DNA of 53,603 nt from positions 1 through 53,603 of the forward strand of contig JAKPTF010000020.1 in NCBI GenBank assembly GCA_029571225.1, read 5' to 3'. Within the stretch, counting starts at the first letter, position 1; the number at the start of each line of letters is the position of its first letter. Below the pieces are notes generated by a model. The model was not told the origin of the DNA. It worked only from the letters and a program-made list of their open reading frames with translations, and did no database searches. The position numbers were made by a program, and so were the translations under genes. Below, in pieces: positions 44,064 to 51,032 of this stretch. The stretch is from Candidatus Omnitrophota bacterium (GTDB lineage: Bacteria > Omnitrophota > Gorgyraeia > Gygaellales > Profunditerraquicolaceae).

Positions 44064-45112
44064 GCATGAGGGCAATAGCCACGGGCATCGGCAGCCTGCC
44101 GTTCACGGACCCCGCGCAGGCGGCCGAATTTGTGTTCAGATACCTTCCCGAGGCCCCGTTCTGGCCGCAGCTTCCGAAGCGTAACGTGCGCGAGGGCATG
44201 GTTGAGCAATACAGCGAGGCGCTGCCCGGCCTGAAGGTCACCGATGACGGACTGCAATTCGACCGGAAAACCGCCGAAGAAGCGCTCGAGCCTTTTTATG
44301 AGCGCATCATCTCGATGGACCTGGACCATTTCAGGATCAGCCCTGACCACGCCGCCGGCCTTTACGCTTTCTACGCAGCGCTGAAACAGCGAGGCACCGC
44401 GGGCATCAAGTTCATCAAATGCCACGTGACAGGACCGTTCACCTTTGCCGCCGGCATCATTGACGAAGACAAAGCTGCCCTTATCCATGATGAGATCCTC
44501 ATGCAGGCGATGGTCAAGGGGCTGGCAATGAAGGCGCTCTGGCAGGTCAAGCTGTTTTCGGAATTCGGAAAGCCGATTGTCGTGTTCATCGATGAACCGT
44601 ATCTGGCAGGGTTCGGGTCGGCGTTCACCGCATTGACGAGGGAGACGGCAGTCAGGGTCCTGTCCGAGGTCTCTGCCGCGATCAAGACCCCGGACTGCCT
44701 GGTGGGCGTGCACTGCTGCGGCAACACGGACTGGTCCATATTCACCGATGTCAGGACCATAGATATCATCAATTTCGATGCGTTCGGTTTTCTGGATAAA
44801 TTCACCCTGTATGGCGGTGAGATATCGAAATTCCTCGAGCGCGGAGGCTATATCTGCTGGGGTATTGTGCCTACGCAGGAGTTCAGACCGGGCCTGACAT
44901 CCCGGTCGCTCTCGGACAGGATACAGCAGGGTATCGGCGTTCTGGCCCGTAAAGGCGCAGACCCAGGCCTGCTGTCGGAACAGCTCTTGATCAGTCCCAG
45001 CTGCGGGCTCGGCACCCTCGATCCTTCAAGCGCTGACCAGATCTTCCGCCTTCTCAAAGAGCTTTCAGGGCATATCCGTTCGACCCCTCCGCAAGGCGGA
45101 AAAAATCATTGA
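44060..45112 (+). CDS. Core methionine-synthase-like (UroD/MetE C-terminal fold) methyltransferase
   Basis: A 350-residue TIM-barrel protein of the MetE catalytic domain/UroD superfamily. Zinc-thiol ligands are His218 and Cys220 (VGVHCCGNTDW) and Cys315 (LISPSCGLGTL), the H-x-C...C pattern that activates homocysteine. No N-terminal folate domain exists, so it cannot be a classic MetE. Stand-alone cores of this kind in anaerobes with the Wood-Ljungdahl pathway (MesB type) are thought to take methyl groups from the corrinoid protein. That fits AcsD/AcsE here and metK/ahcY, but is inference. Other possible substrates are coenzyme M or methoxylated compounds. The ATG overlaps the Minf_1886 stop (ATGA). 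Confidence 0.8.
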   Translation: MSMRAIATGIGSLPFTDPAQAAEFVFRYLPEAPFWPQLPKRNVREGMVEQYSEALPGLKVTDDGLQFDRKTAEEALEPFYERIISMDLDHFRISPDHAAGLYAFYAALKQRGTAGIKFIKCHVTGPFTFAAGIIDEDKAALIHDEILMQAMVKGLAMKALWQVKLFSEFGKPIVVFIDEPYLAGFGSAFTALTRETAVRVLSEVSAAIKTPDCLVGVHCCGNTDWSIFTDVRTIDIINFDAFGFLDKFTLYGGEISKFLERGGYICWGIVPTQEFRPGLTSRSLSDRIQQGIGVLARKGADPGLLSEQLLISPSCGLGTLDPSSADQIFRLLKELSGHIRSTPPQGGKNH

Positions 45113-45137
45113 CAACTCAAACCCTCCGGTTTACAAT
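45109..45137 (+). promoter_or_regulatory. Strong putative sigma-70 promoter of the por operon
   Basis: A perfect TTGACA (45109-45114), 17 bases, then TACAAT (45132-45137). The -35 box overlaps the last codons of the preceding gene. Transcription would start near 45144, about 30 bases before the ATG at 45174. Confidence 0.8.
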
Positions 45138-45173
45138 AGCTTCTGTTTTATTTAAAAATAAGGAGTGCAAAGC

Positions 45174-45722
45174 ATGAAAGAAATCCGAATTCACGCCCGT
45201 GCAGGGCAGGGTGCGATCACGACCGCTACGATCCTGGGTAACGCCTATTTCCTGAAGGGCCAGTATCCATACGCGTTCCCGCATTTCGGCGCGGCGCGTA
45301 TGGGCGCTCCCATGAATGCGTTCGTCCGTGTCGATTCCCGGCCGGTGAGGCTGCGCAGCCAGATTTATGAGCCTGATTATATCATCATCGTCGATGCGAC
45401 GCTTATGCGCGGTTTCAATTGTTTTTCCGGCCTCAAAGAGGACGGGGTCGCGGTCGTATCTCAAAGGGAAGGGGTCGAGGTCCCTAAGCTTAAGGCCAAG
45501 CAAAAATGCTACGTTCTTCCGGCCAACGATATCGCCCTGAAGACCATCGGCAGGCCGCTGGGCAATACCGCGCTTCTGGGCGCGTTCTGCGCCGCTACCG
45601 GCGATCTTGATCTGGACAGCCTGATTAAGGCCGTGGGCAAGCGGTTTTCCGGCAAGGCACTTGAAGGCAATATCGAGGCGATCAGGCAGGGTTTTGATTT
45701 TGTCAATAAACTCAAGAAATAA
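45174..45722 (+). CDS. porG: 2-oxoacid:ferredoxin oxidoreductase gamma subunit (PorG)
   Basis: A 182-residue gamma subunit. EIRIHARAGQGAITTATILGNAYF opens the protein and YPYAFPHFGAARMGAPMNAFVRVD follows, both typical of the PorG/VorG family. AAGGAG is eight bases before the ATG; an upstream GTG at 45165 overlaps this site. It heads the run gamma-delta-alpha-beta-ferredoxin, the same subunit order as pyruvate oxidoreductases of Thermotoga-like and other anaerobes. The complex reversibly decarboxylates pyruvate, or carboxylates acetyl-CoA, with ferredoxin. Confidence 0.93.
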   Translation: MKEIRIHARAGQGAITTATILGNAYFLKGQYPYAFPHFGAARMGAPMNAFVRVDSRPVRLRSQIYEPDYIIIVDATLMRGFNCFSGLKEDGVAVVSQREGVEVPKLKAKQKCYVLPANDIALKTIGRPLGNTALLGAFCAATGDLDLDSLIKAVGKRFSGKALEGNIEAIRQGFDFVNKLKK

Positions 45723-45750
45723 TATCCAGTAAAACGCAAGGAGCGTTGGT

Positions 45751-46023
45751 ATGTTCGGTCCGCTTATCTGCAAAGCAGGTTCCAGTATCAAGAATAAAAC
45801 CGGGTCATGGCGTGTGGAGATGCGGCCGCGGTTCCTTCATAAGAACTGCATCGGCTGCAAAATGTGCCTGGTCATCTGCCCGGAGGGGTGCATTACCGGA
45901 GAGGAAAAGAACGCCTATGATTTCGATCCGGCTTTCTGCAAAGGCTGCGGACTGTGCGCGGTGGCCTGCCCCAAGAAAGACATCGAGATGGTCAAGGAAG
46001 AATCCGTAAAAGAGCAGAAATAA
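45751..46023 (+). CDS. porD: 2-oxoacid:ferredoxin oxidoreductase delta subunit (PorD)
   Basis: A 90-residue ferredoxin-like subunit with two 4Fe-4S motifs: NCIGCKMCLVICPEGC at about 47-62 and CKGCGLCAVACP at about 68-79. It relays electrons from the catalytic alpha-beta pair. The lead segment SWRVEMRPRFLHKNC is characteristic of PorD. It follows porG after 28 bases and precedes porA after 37 bases, all in the same direction. Confidence 0.94.
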   Translation: MFGPLICKAGSSIKNKTGSWRVEMRPRFLHKNCIGCKMCLVICPEGCITGEEKNAYDFDPAFCKGCGLCAVACPKKDIEMVKEESVKEQK

Positions 46024-46060
46024 CCATGAGTGTTTACAAGCCTACGAAAGAGGATGTGAT

Positions 46061-47242
46061 ATGAAAGAGTTCCTTGAAGGTTCCATGGCAGTCGCCAGGG
46101 CTGTCGCATTATGCAGGCCGGGCGTCATTTCGGCATATCCGATCACGCCGCAGACCCATATTGTCGAAGAACTTGCCCAGATGGTCGCCGACGGGCACCT
46201 CAATGCGCAGTTCGTCAACGTCGAATCAGAGCATTCAGCGGCTTCGGTCGTCCTTGGCGGCGAGGCTGCGGGCGTGCGTTCTTATACCGCCACGAGCTCG
46301 CAGGGGCTTTTCCTCATGGCGGAGGTCGTGTTTAATATCGCCGGCATGCGCCTTCCCATTGTCATGACCGACGCCAACCGCGCTATCTCGGCGCCCATCA
46401 ATATCTGGAACGACCAGCAGGATACCATATCGCTGCGCGATTCAGGATGGGTGCAGCTCTATATGGAGGACCTCCAGGAAACAGTCGATTTCCATATTAT
46501 GGCGTATCGCCTCGGGGAAGATAAATCCATCATGCTTCCCGTCATGGTCTGTATGGACGGCTTTATCCTGACCCACGGCATCGAAACCGTCGATATGCCG
46601 TCACAGGAACAGGTCGATAAATTCCTCCCGCCGTATAAAGCCCTCTACAAGCTTGACGTCGAGAATCCCATGACGCTGGGGCCGCTGGCCGATCCGGATT
46701 ATTATCTGGAAGCGCGCTACGCGATCCACGCGACCCATAAGAAGGTCCTGGAGCTTCTTCCGAAGATCACCGCCGAATACGCGAAGGCGACAGGCAGGTC
46801 GTATAACGGATTGGTCGAAGGGTACCAGATCAAGGATGCCGAACGCGTCCTCGTGGCCATGGGCTCCGTGTGCGGCACGATCAAGGATGTGGTCGACGAA
46901 CTGCGCGCCAAAGGCAAGAAAGTCGGATTGCTCAAAGTCACCTGTTTCAGGCCGTTCCCGGCAGAACAGATCTGCGGCGCATTAAAGAACGTCGCACGCG
47001 TCGGCATCGTCGATAAATCGGTTTCGCTCGGCTCCTACGCGCCGCTCGCCGCGGAGATGAAGGCGGCGTTCTTCGGCAGGAAAAAGAAGCCGGAGATCAT
47101 ATCGAGCTTTGTCGCGGGCCTCGGCGGCAGGGACATCACCAAAGAATCGGTCAAAGAGATGTTCAGCATGCTCACGCAAAAGGAGAAGGCATGCGAGTAT
47201 ATAGACCTCAAACCGGAATTATTAAAGGAGAATTATGAATAA
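46061..47242 (+). CDS. porA: 2-oxoacid:ferredoxin oxidoreductase alpha subunit (PorA)
   Basis: A 393-residue alpha subunit. ISAYPITPQTHIVEEL, NVESEHSAASVVLGGEAAGV and TATSSQGLFLMAEVV are family signatures. NRAISAPINIWNDQQD and the SGWVQLYMEDLQETVDF segment fit the pyruvate-type enzymes. The last part (KKVGLLKVTCFRPFPAEQI) is the C-terminal transketolase-like domain. Its stop overlaps the porB start region by eight bases. Substrate is most likely pyruvate; 2-oxoisovalerate or 2-oxoglutarate are less likely. Confidence 0.95.
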   Translation: MKEFLEGSMAVARAVALCRPGVISAYPITPQTHIVEELAQMVADGHLNAQFVNVESEHSAASVVLGGEAAGVRSYTATSSQGLFLMAEVVFNIAGMRLPIVMTDANRAISAPINIWNDQQDTISLRDSGWVQLYMEDLQETVDFHIMAYRLGEDKSIMLPVMVCMDGFILTHGIETVDMPSQEQVDKFLPPYKALYKLDVENPMTLGPLADPDYYLEARYAIHATHKKVLELLPKITAEYAKATGRSYNGLVEGYQIKDAERVLVAMGSVCGTIKDVVDELRAKGKKVGLLKVTCFRPFPAEQICGALKNVARVGIVDKSVSLGSYAPLAAEMKAAFFGRKKKPEIISSFVAGLGGRDITKESVKEMFSMLTQKEKACEYIDLKPELLKENYE

Positions 47243-48119
47243 ACATCTGTATGCCCCCGGGCACACCGCCTGCGCCGGATGCGGCCAATCGCTCGCCGTG
47301 CGGCTCGTCATGGACGCGGCGGGAAAGAACACGATCGTCGCCAACAATACCGGCTGCCTTGAAGTCTTCTCGACCAAATATCCCGAATCCGCCTTTGAAG
47401 TGCCGTTCATCCATTCCCTGTTCGAGAACGCGCCTGCGGTCGCATCAGGGGTCGAAGCCGCGCTTATCCACCTGGGCAAAAAGGAAGGCACCAACATCAT
47501 CGCCGAGGCAGGCGACGGCGGGACTGCGGATATCGGCCTTCAATCACTGTCGGGCATGTGGGAACGCGGCCATGATATCCTCTATATATGCTATGACAAT
47601 GAGGCCTACATGAATACCGGCATCCAGAGAAGCGGCCTGACCCCGCATCTTGCCAATACCACCACGAGCCCCAAGGGGCAGAAATCGAGCGGCAACCTGC
47701 GTTTCAAGAAGCCGATCCCCGAGATCGCCAACGCGCACGGCATCCCGTATGTGGCGACTGCGTCCATCGGTTATCCTCAGGATATCCAGCGCAAGGTAAA
47801 AAAAGCGCTTTCGATCAAAGGCCCGAAATACCTGCAGATCCATGTCCCGTGCCCGCTGGGCTGGCAGTTCGCGCCGCAGGCATCGGTCGATGTGGGCAAG
47901 CTCGCGGTCGAGACCGGCTTGTATCCGCTGTTTGAATATGAGAACGGCCAGTTGACTGCCGTGCGCAAGATCACCCCGAAGCCCGTTGAGGAATACCTCA
48001 AGTCACAGGGCAGATTCAAACATCTCTTGAACAATCCTGAAGGTATTGCCCAGGTCCAGGCTGTTGCGGACAGGAATATAGCGAAATACGGTTTAAAGGC
48101 GGAAAACACGAGCGCGTAA
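47235..48119 (+). CDS. porB: 2-oxoacid:ferredoxin oxidoreductase beta subunit (PorB)
   Basis: A 294-residue ThDP-binding subunit. CAGCGQSLAVR (residues 13-15 region) supplies cluster ligands, NNTGCLEVF follows, and the ThDP/Mg motif is GDGGTADIGLQSLSGMWERG with CYDNEAYMNTGIQRSG. The C-terminal half keeps the remaining fold with no obvious cluster motif. It overlaps porA by eight bases and the ferredoxin gene follows 25 bases downstream. With acs genes at the other end of the window, it can provide pyruvate from acetyl-CoA. Confidence 0.95.
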   Translation: MNKHLYAPGHTACAGCGQSLAVRLVMDAAGKNTIVANNTGCLEVFSTKYPESAFEVPFIHSLFENAPAVASGVEAALIHLGKKEGTNIIAEAGDGGTADIGLQSLSGMWERGHDILYICYDNEAYMNTGIQRSGLTPHLANTTTSPKGQKSSGNLRFKKPIPEIANAHGIPYVATASIGYPQDIQRKVKKALSIKGPKYLQIHVPCPLGWQFAPQASVDVGKLAVETGLYPLFEYENGQLTAVRKITPKPVEEYLKSQGRFKHLLNNPEGIAQVQAVADRNIAKYGLKAENTSA

Positions 48120-48144
48120 ACGCGCCTAAGTAGAGGAGAGACAG

Positions 48145-48327
48145 ATGGCAAAGATCACCGTTGATGCATCCACCTGCGTCGGATGCGGACTGTGCGAACA
48201 GAACTGCCCTGAAGTGTTCAAGGTCGAAGGCGACGGCATCGCGCACGTCATCGCGCAGGCCTGCGCGAAACATAATCTCAAGGAAGTCGCGGAGCAATGC
48301 CCCGTGACTGCGATTGCGGTCAGCTAA
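48145..48327 (+). CDS. 4Fe-4S ferredoxin
   Basis: A 60-residue single-cluster ferredoxin of the Fdx/PF13370 type. CVGCGLCEQNCPEVF provides three cluster cysteines and the fourth ligand; CPVTAI near the end supplies the remaining one, and the middle region lacks a second cluster. It is the last gene of the por operon and probably the electron carrier for that enzyme. GGAGAG precedes the ATG. Confidence 0.93.
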   Translation: MAKITVDASTCVGCGLCEQNCPEVFKVEGDGIAHVIAQACAKHNLKEVAEQCPVTAIAVS

Positions 48328-48341
48328 CAACAGTACATACC

Positions 48342-48401
48342 AAAAAGAGAACGCCTTTGGGGATCCGCAGAGGCACGATCCCAAAAAGGCGTTCTCTTTT
48401 T
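48342..48401. terminator. Strong two-way terminator between the por operon and ppiD
   Basis: A stem of about 23 pairs: 17 outer pairs (48342-48358 with 48385-48401) with AAAAA on the left and TTTTT on the right, and six inner pairs GGGATC/GATCCC (48360-48365 and 48377-48382) around an 11-base loop. The A-run and U-run let it stop transcription in both directions, as needed between the converging ferredoxin and ppiD genes. Confidence 0.9.
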
Positions 48402-48417
48402 GTGCAGGGCGATGTGT

Positions 48418-49824
48418 TTAGCTGCCAGTCGCCTTCTTTTTCAATTCCTGAACGAATGCCCCGAACGCTTCCTGTTTTTTCCGGGAGAGGAACTTTTCGC
48501 CGAAGGCGGTTTTTTCTGATGAGAATTTGGCTTCGTCGATCGGTATCAGGGATTTGACCTTGATGATGTAATAACCTCCCGGTATTTCGAGCACTGGGCT
48601 GAATTCTTCCCCTTTGAGCTTCTTCGCCTCTGTGAAGAACGTATCGGAGGCCCCGATTCCCTGGATATAGCTTCCGAATTTGAATGGGTCGGTCGCGCTC
48701 GATTTCAGGCCGAATTCAGCCGCGACCGCATCAAAATCAGCGCGCGGCGCTGCCCCGTCCTTGAGCCTGGCTAACGCGGCATTGATTTTCTGCGAGGCCG
48801 TTTCTTTCGCTTTCTTCTGCAATACGATCTCTCTGATCTTGTCTTTGACCGTTTCGTACGCAGGGATATACGGTTCTTTGATATCCTTTACCCTGAAGGC
48901 GTAATACTTCGAATCTATCTGCCTGATCGGAAGCACCGTGCCCCTGGCAACCCGGAGGAGGGATTCGGTCATGTCATTTGCCCACCCGATGCCCGGCACC
49001 GGGTCAGACTGTGTGAAAAATCCGGTCTCCGATATTGCCAGGCCCATTTCCTTGGAGGCTTTATCGAAACCGTCCTTTTTTTCCAGTATCTGGCTTGCGC
49101 CGACCGCCTGCGGTTCGGACTCGAATGTCAGATACTCCAGGTTGAACGATATCGGTTGCTTGAATTCCTGCGCGTTCTTTGAAAAATAGTCGGTCAGTTC
49201 CGCGTCATCCACGACAATGTTTTTCTGGAACTCCGCGGGCAGCCCGGCAATATAGGATATGCTGATCTGTTCATTTTCCTTCTCATACGCAGCGCGGACA
49301 TCGCTGTCCGAGGCCGTAACGGCCGCGGTAACCTGGTCGTAGAGCCTGGTGAGGACCAGGTTCTGCCTCGTCATTTCTTCGAACGCCCGCGGCTGAACGC
49401 GCAGGACGTAACGCATCACATACTCGTATCCTGCGGGGTCGAACGCGCCTTTTCGCTGGAACGCGGGGTTTCGGGCAATGGCCCGGCGCACGTCCTCGTC
49501 GCTGACCCGGATGCCGCGGCTGCGGCCTTCATGGAGCAGTATCAGCCGTTCGAGCGCAAGGTTCCTGAAATCAAGGAACTTTTCGACCTGGCTGAACGAG
49601 TCGCCGAATTGCATCATGGTCTGCATGCGCACGGCCTGCATCGCCTGGGAGAAGTCTTCGGCCGGCACGCGCCTGCCGAATATCACGGCCGCGGGCGCGG
49701 AAGGCTCTTTGGCCGACCGCATGATGCTCGATGTCCCCCACAGCAGGAAGCCGGGAAGGATGCAGATGAATATGCCTATCATTATCTTCTTGTTGCGTTC
49801 CTTGTTCGCGAAGATCTGCAGCAT
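48418..49824 (-). CDS. PpiD/SurA-like periplasmic peptidyl-prolyl isomerase
   Basis: A 468-residue membrane-anchored chaperone. The N-terminus (MLQIFANKERNKKIMIGIFICILPGFLLWG) is a short cytoplasmic part with one transmembrane helix near 14-32. It is followed by a SurA_N-like domain (RGIRVSDEDVRRAIARNPAF and ALERLILLHEGRSRGI). The middle and end (VPGIGWANDMTESLLRVARGTVLPIRQI, then GYYIIKVKSLIPIDEAKF) resemble the parvulin and C-terminal SurA parts. Active-site residues of parvulin are not clearly conserved, so isomerase activity may be weak or absent. It is the only gene besides rpmB on the minus strand and shares its promoter region with hisG. Confidence 0.85.
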   Translation of the reverse strand: MLQIFANKERNKKIMIGIFICILPGFLLWGTSSIMRSAKEPSAPAAVIFGRRVPAEDFSQAMQAVRMQTMMQFGDSFSQVEKFLDFRNLALERLILLHEGRSRGIRVSDEDVRRAIARNPAFQRKGAFDPAGYEYVMRYVLRVQPRAFEEMTRQNLVLTRLYDQVTAAVTASDSDVRAAYEKENEQISISYIAGLPAEFQKNIVVDDAELTDYFSKNAQEFKQPISFNLEYLTFESEPQAVGASQILEKKDGFDKASKEMGLAISETGFFTQSDPVPGIGWANDMTESLLRVARGTVLPIRQIDSKYYAFRVKDIKEPYIPAYETVKDKIREIVLQKKAKETASQKINAALARLKDGAAPRADFDAVAAEFGLKSSATDPFKFGSYIQGIGASDTFFTEAKKLKGEEFSPVLEIPGGYYIIKVKSLIPIDEAKFSSEKTAFGEKFLSRKKQEAFGAFVQELKKKATGS

Positions 49825-49862
49825 TACGATGCTCCTTTGTTGTCGTTTTATGAATATCTCCT

Positions 49863-49890
49863 ATTATAATACTTTTTTTTTCTTTGACAA
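49863..49890 (-). promoter_or_regulatory. Putative promoter of ppiD (shares its -35 with hisG)
   Basis: On the minus strand TTGTCA (49885-49890) is followed after 16 bases by TATAAT (49863-49868). The -35 box lies on the same bases as the plus-strand -35 of hisG, offset by one. Confidence 0.65.
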
Positions 49891-49912
49891 GGCATAGTCG
49901 ACCCTGTATAAT
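49884..49912 (+). promoter_or_regulatory. Consensus sigma-70 promoter of hisG
   Basis: TTGACA (49884-49889), exactly 17 bases, TATAAT (49907-49912): a full consensus promoter. The start would fall near 49919, immediately before a ten-pair hairpin. Confidence 0.85.
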
Positions 49913-49921
49913 AACTAACTG

Positions 49922-49949
49922 TGCCGGAAGCTTAAACGCGCTTCCGGCA
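49922..49949 (+). promoter_or_regulatory. Hairpin at the 5' end of the hisG transcript
   Basis: TGCCGGAAGC (49922-49931) and GCTTCCGGCA (49940-49949) form ten perfect pairs around the loop TTAAACGC. No long U-run follows, so it is more likely a stabilising or regulatory 5' stem than a terminator. Confidence 0.6.
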
Positions 49950-49967
49950 TTATAAAAAGGCCTGTTT

Positions 49968-50852
49968 ATGAAAAAAAACGTGCTGAAACTGGGGCTGCCC
50001 AAGGGAAGCCTGCAGGAATCGACATTCAAAATGTTCCGCAAGGCGGGGTTCAATGTATCCCTGTCTTCGGAAAGGTCCTATTTCCCCTCCATGGACGATC
50101 CGGAGATAGAGGCCGTGCTCCTGCGCGCCCAGGAGATGTCCCGGTACGTCCAGGACGGGGCGCTGGACTGCGGCATCACAGGAAATGACTGGATCATGGA
50201 GAACAGGTCGGACGTGGTCCGCGTAACAGATCTGGTTTATGCCAAACAGAGCCTTTCAAAGATCCGCTGGGTCGTGGCTGTTCCCGCGGCGTCCGGCATC
50301 ACCTCCATCAAACAGCTCAATAACAAGCGTATTGCAACGGAATTGGTGAATGCCACAAAGGAATACTTCAGGAAGCACAAGGTCAATGTTGACGTTGAAT
50401 TCAGCTGGGGTGCTACCGAGGTCAAGGTCAACTCCGGCCTGGTCGATGCCATCGTGGATCTTACCGAAACAGGCTCAAGCCTCAGGGCGAACAAACTGAT
50501 AGAGCTGGACACGATCTGCGAATCAACAACGCAGTTTATCGCAAACAAATCCGCGTATAGAGACGGTTTCAAGCGGATGAAGATGGACCAGATCGCTTTA
50601 TTGCTAAAAGGCGCCATCGCCGCCGAGCGCATGGTCGGCGTCAAGATGAACGTGAGGAAAAAAGACCTGGGGGCGGTGGTCGCGCTTTTGCCCGCGTTGA
50701 AAGAACCGACCGTGTCGAGCCTGTCGTCTACGGGATGGTTCGCGGTCGAGACTGTCATCGAAGAGAAAGTCGTGCGGACGCTGATCCCTGAACTCAAGAA
50801 ACACGGTGCTGAGGGCATCATCGAATATCCGTTAAACAAGGTCATCTATTAG
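49968..50852 (+). CDS. hisG: ATP phosphoribosyltransferase, long form
   Basis: A 294-residue HisG that joins ATP and PRPP in the first histidine step. [20 protein letters not shown] opens the protein, [13 protein letters not shown] and the PRPP loop [15 protein letters not shown] mark the catalytic domain. The last 75 residues ([20 protein letters not shown] and [24 protein letters not shown]) are the ACT-like domain of the long, histidine-inhibited form, so no HisZ partner is needed. It stands apart from other his genes. AAAAAGG precedes the ATG. Confidence 0.97.
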   Translation: MKKNVLKLGLPKGSLQESTFKMFRKAGFNVSLSSERSYFPSMDDPEIEAVLLRAQEMSRYVQDGALDCGITGNDWIMENRSDVVRVTDLVYAKQSLSKIRWVVAVPAASGITSIKQLNNKRIATELVNATKEYFRKHKVNVDVEFSWGATEVKVNSGLVDAIVDLTETGSSLRANKLIELDTICESTTQFIANKSAYRDGFKRMKMDQIALLLKGAIAAERMVGVKMNVRKKDLGAVVALLPALKEPTVSSLSSTGWFAVETVIEEKVVRTLIPELKKHGAEGIIEYPLNKVIY

Positions 50853-50882
50853 CAAAACCGTATCAACTACCGGAGGGGCACT

Positions 50883-50981
50883 ATGCCTTGTGGCAAGAAG
50901 CGTAAGAGAAAGAAGATCATGACCCACAAGAGAAAAAAGATGCGTCGTCTCCGCCGTCATCTCAAGAAGAGAGACTGGTAA
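50883..50981 (+). CDS. Tiny basic ribosomal-type protein (AURKAIP1/COX24, mS38/bS22-like)
   Basis: A 32-residue peptide, too short for most gene finders: it begins MPCGKKRKRKK, continues IMTHKRKKMRRLRRH and ends LKKRDW. The lysine/arginine composition and the K-[IM]-x-T-H-K-R-K-K-x-x-R-x-x-R core match the bacterial AURKAIP1/COX24-domain peptides, related to mitochondrial mS38 and mycobacterial bS22, which bind ribosomal RNA in the small subunit. CGGAGGGG gives a strong ribosome-binding site. It follows hisG by 30 bases and probably shares its promoter. Confidence 0.85.
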   Translation: MPCGKKRKRKKIMTHKRKKMRRLRRHLKKRDW

Positions 50982-50985
50982 CGGT

Positions 50986-51006
50986 CGCGCCGGTACAGCC
51001 GGCGCG
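50986..51006 (+). terminator. GC-rich hairpin after the small ribosomal-type gene
   Basis: CGCGCCGG (50986-50993) and CCGGCGCG (50999-51006) form eight strong pairs around TACAG. A modest T-rich stretch follows without a true U-run, so termination may be partial. Confidence 0.45.
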
Positions 51007-51032
51007 CATCCTTCCATTTATTTAAGGGTATA

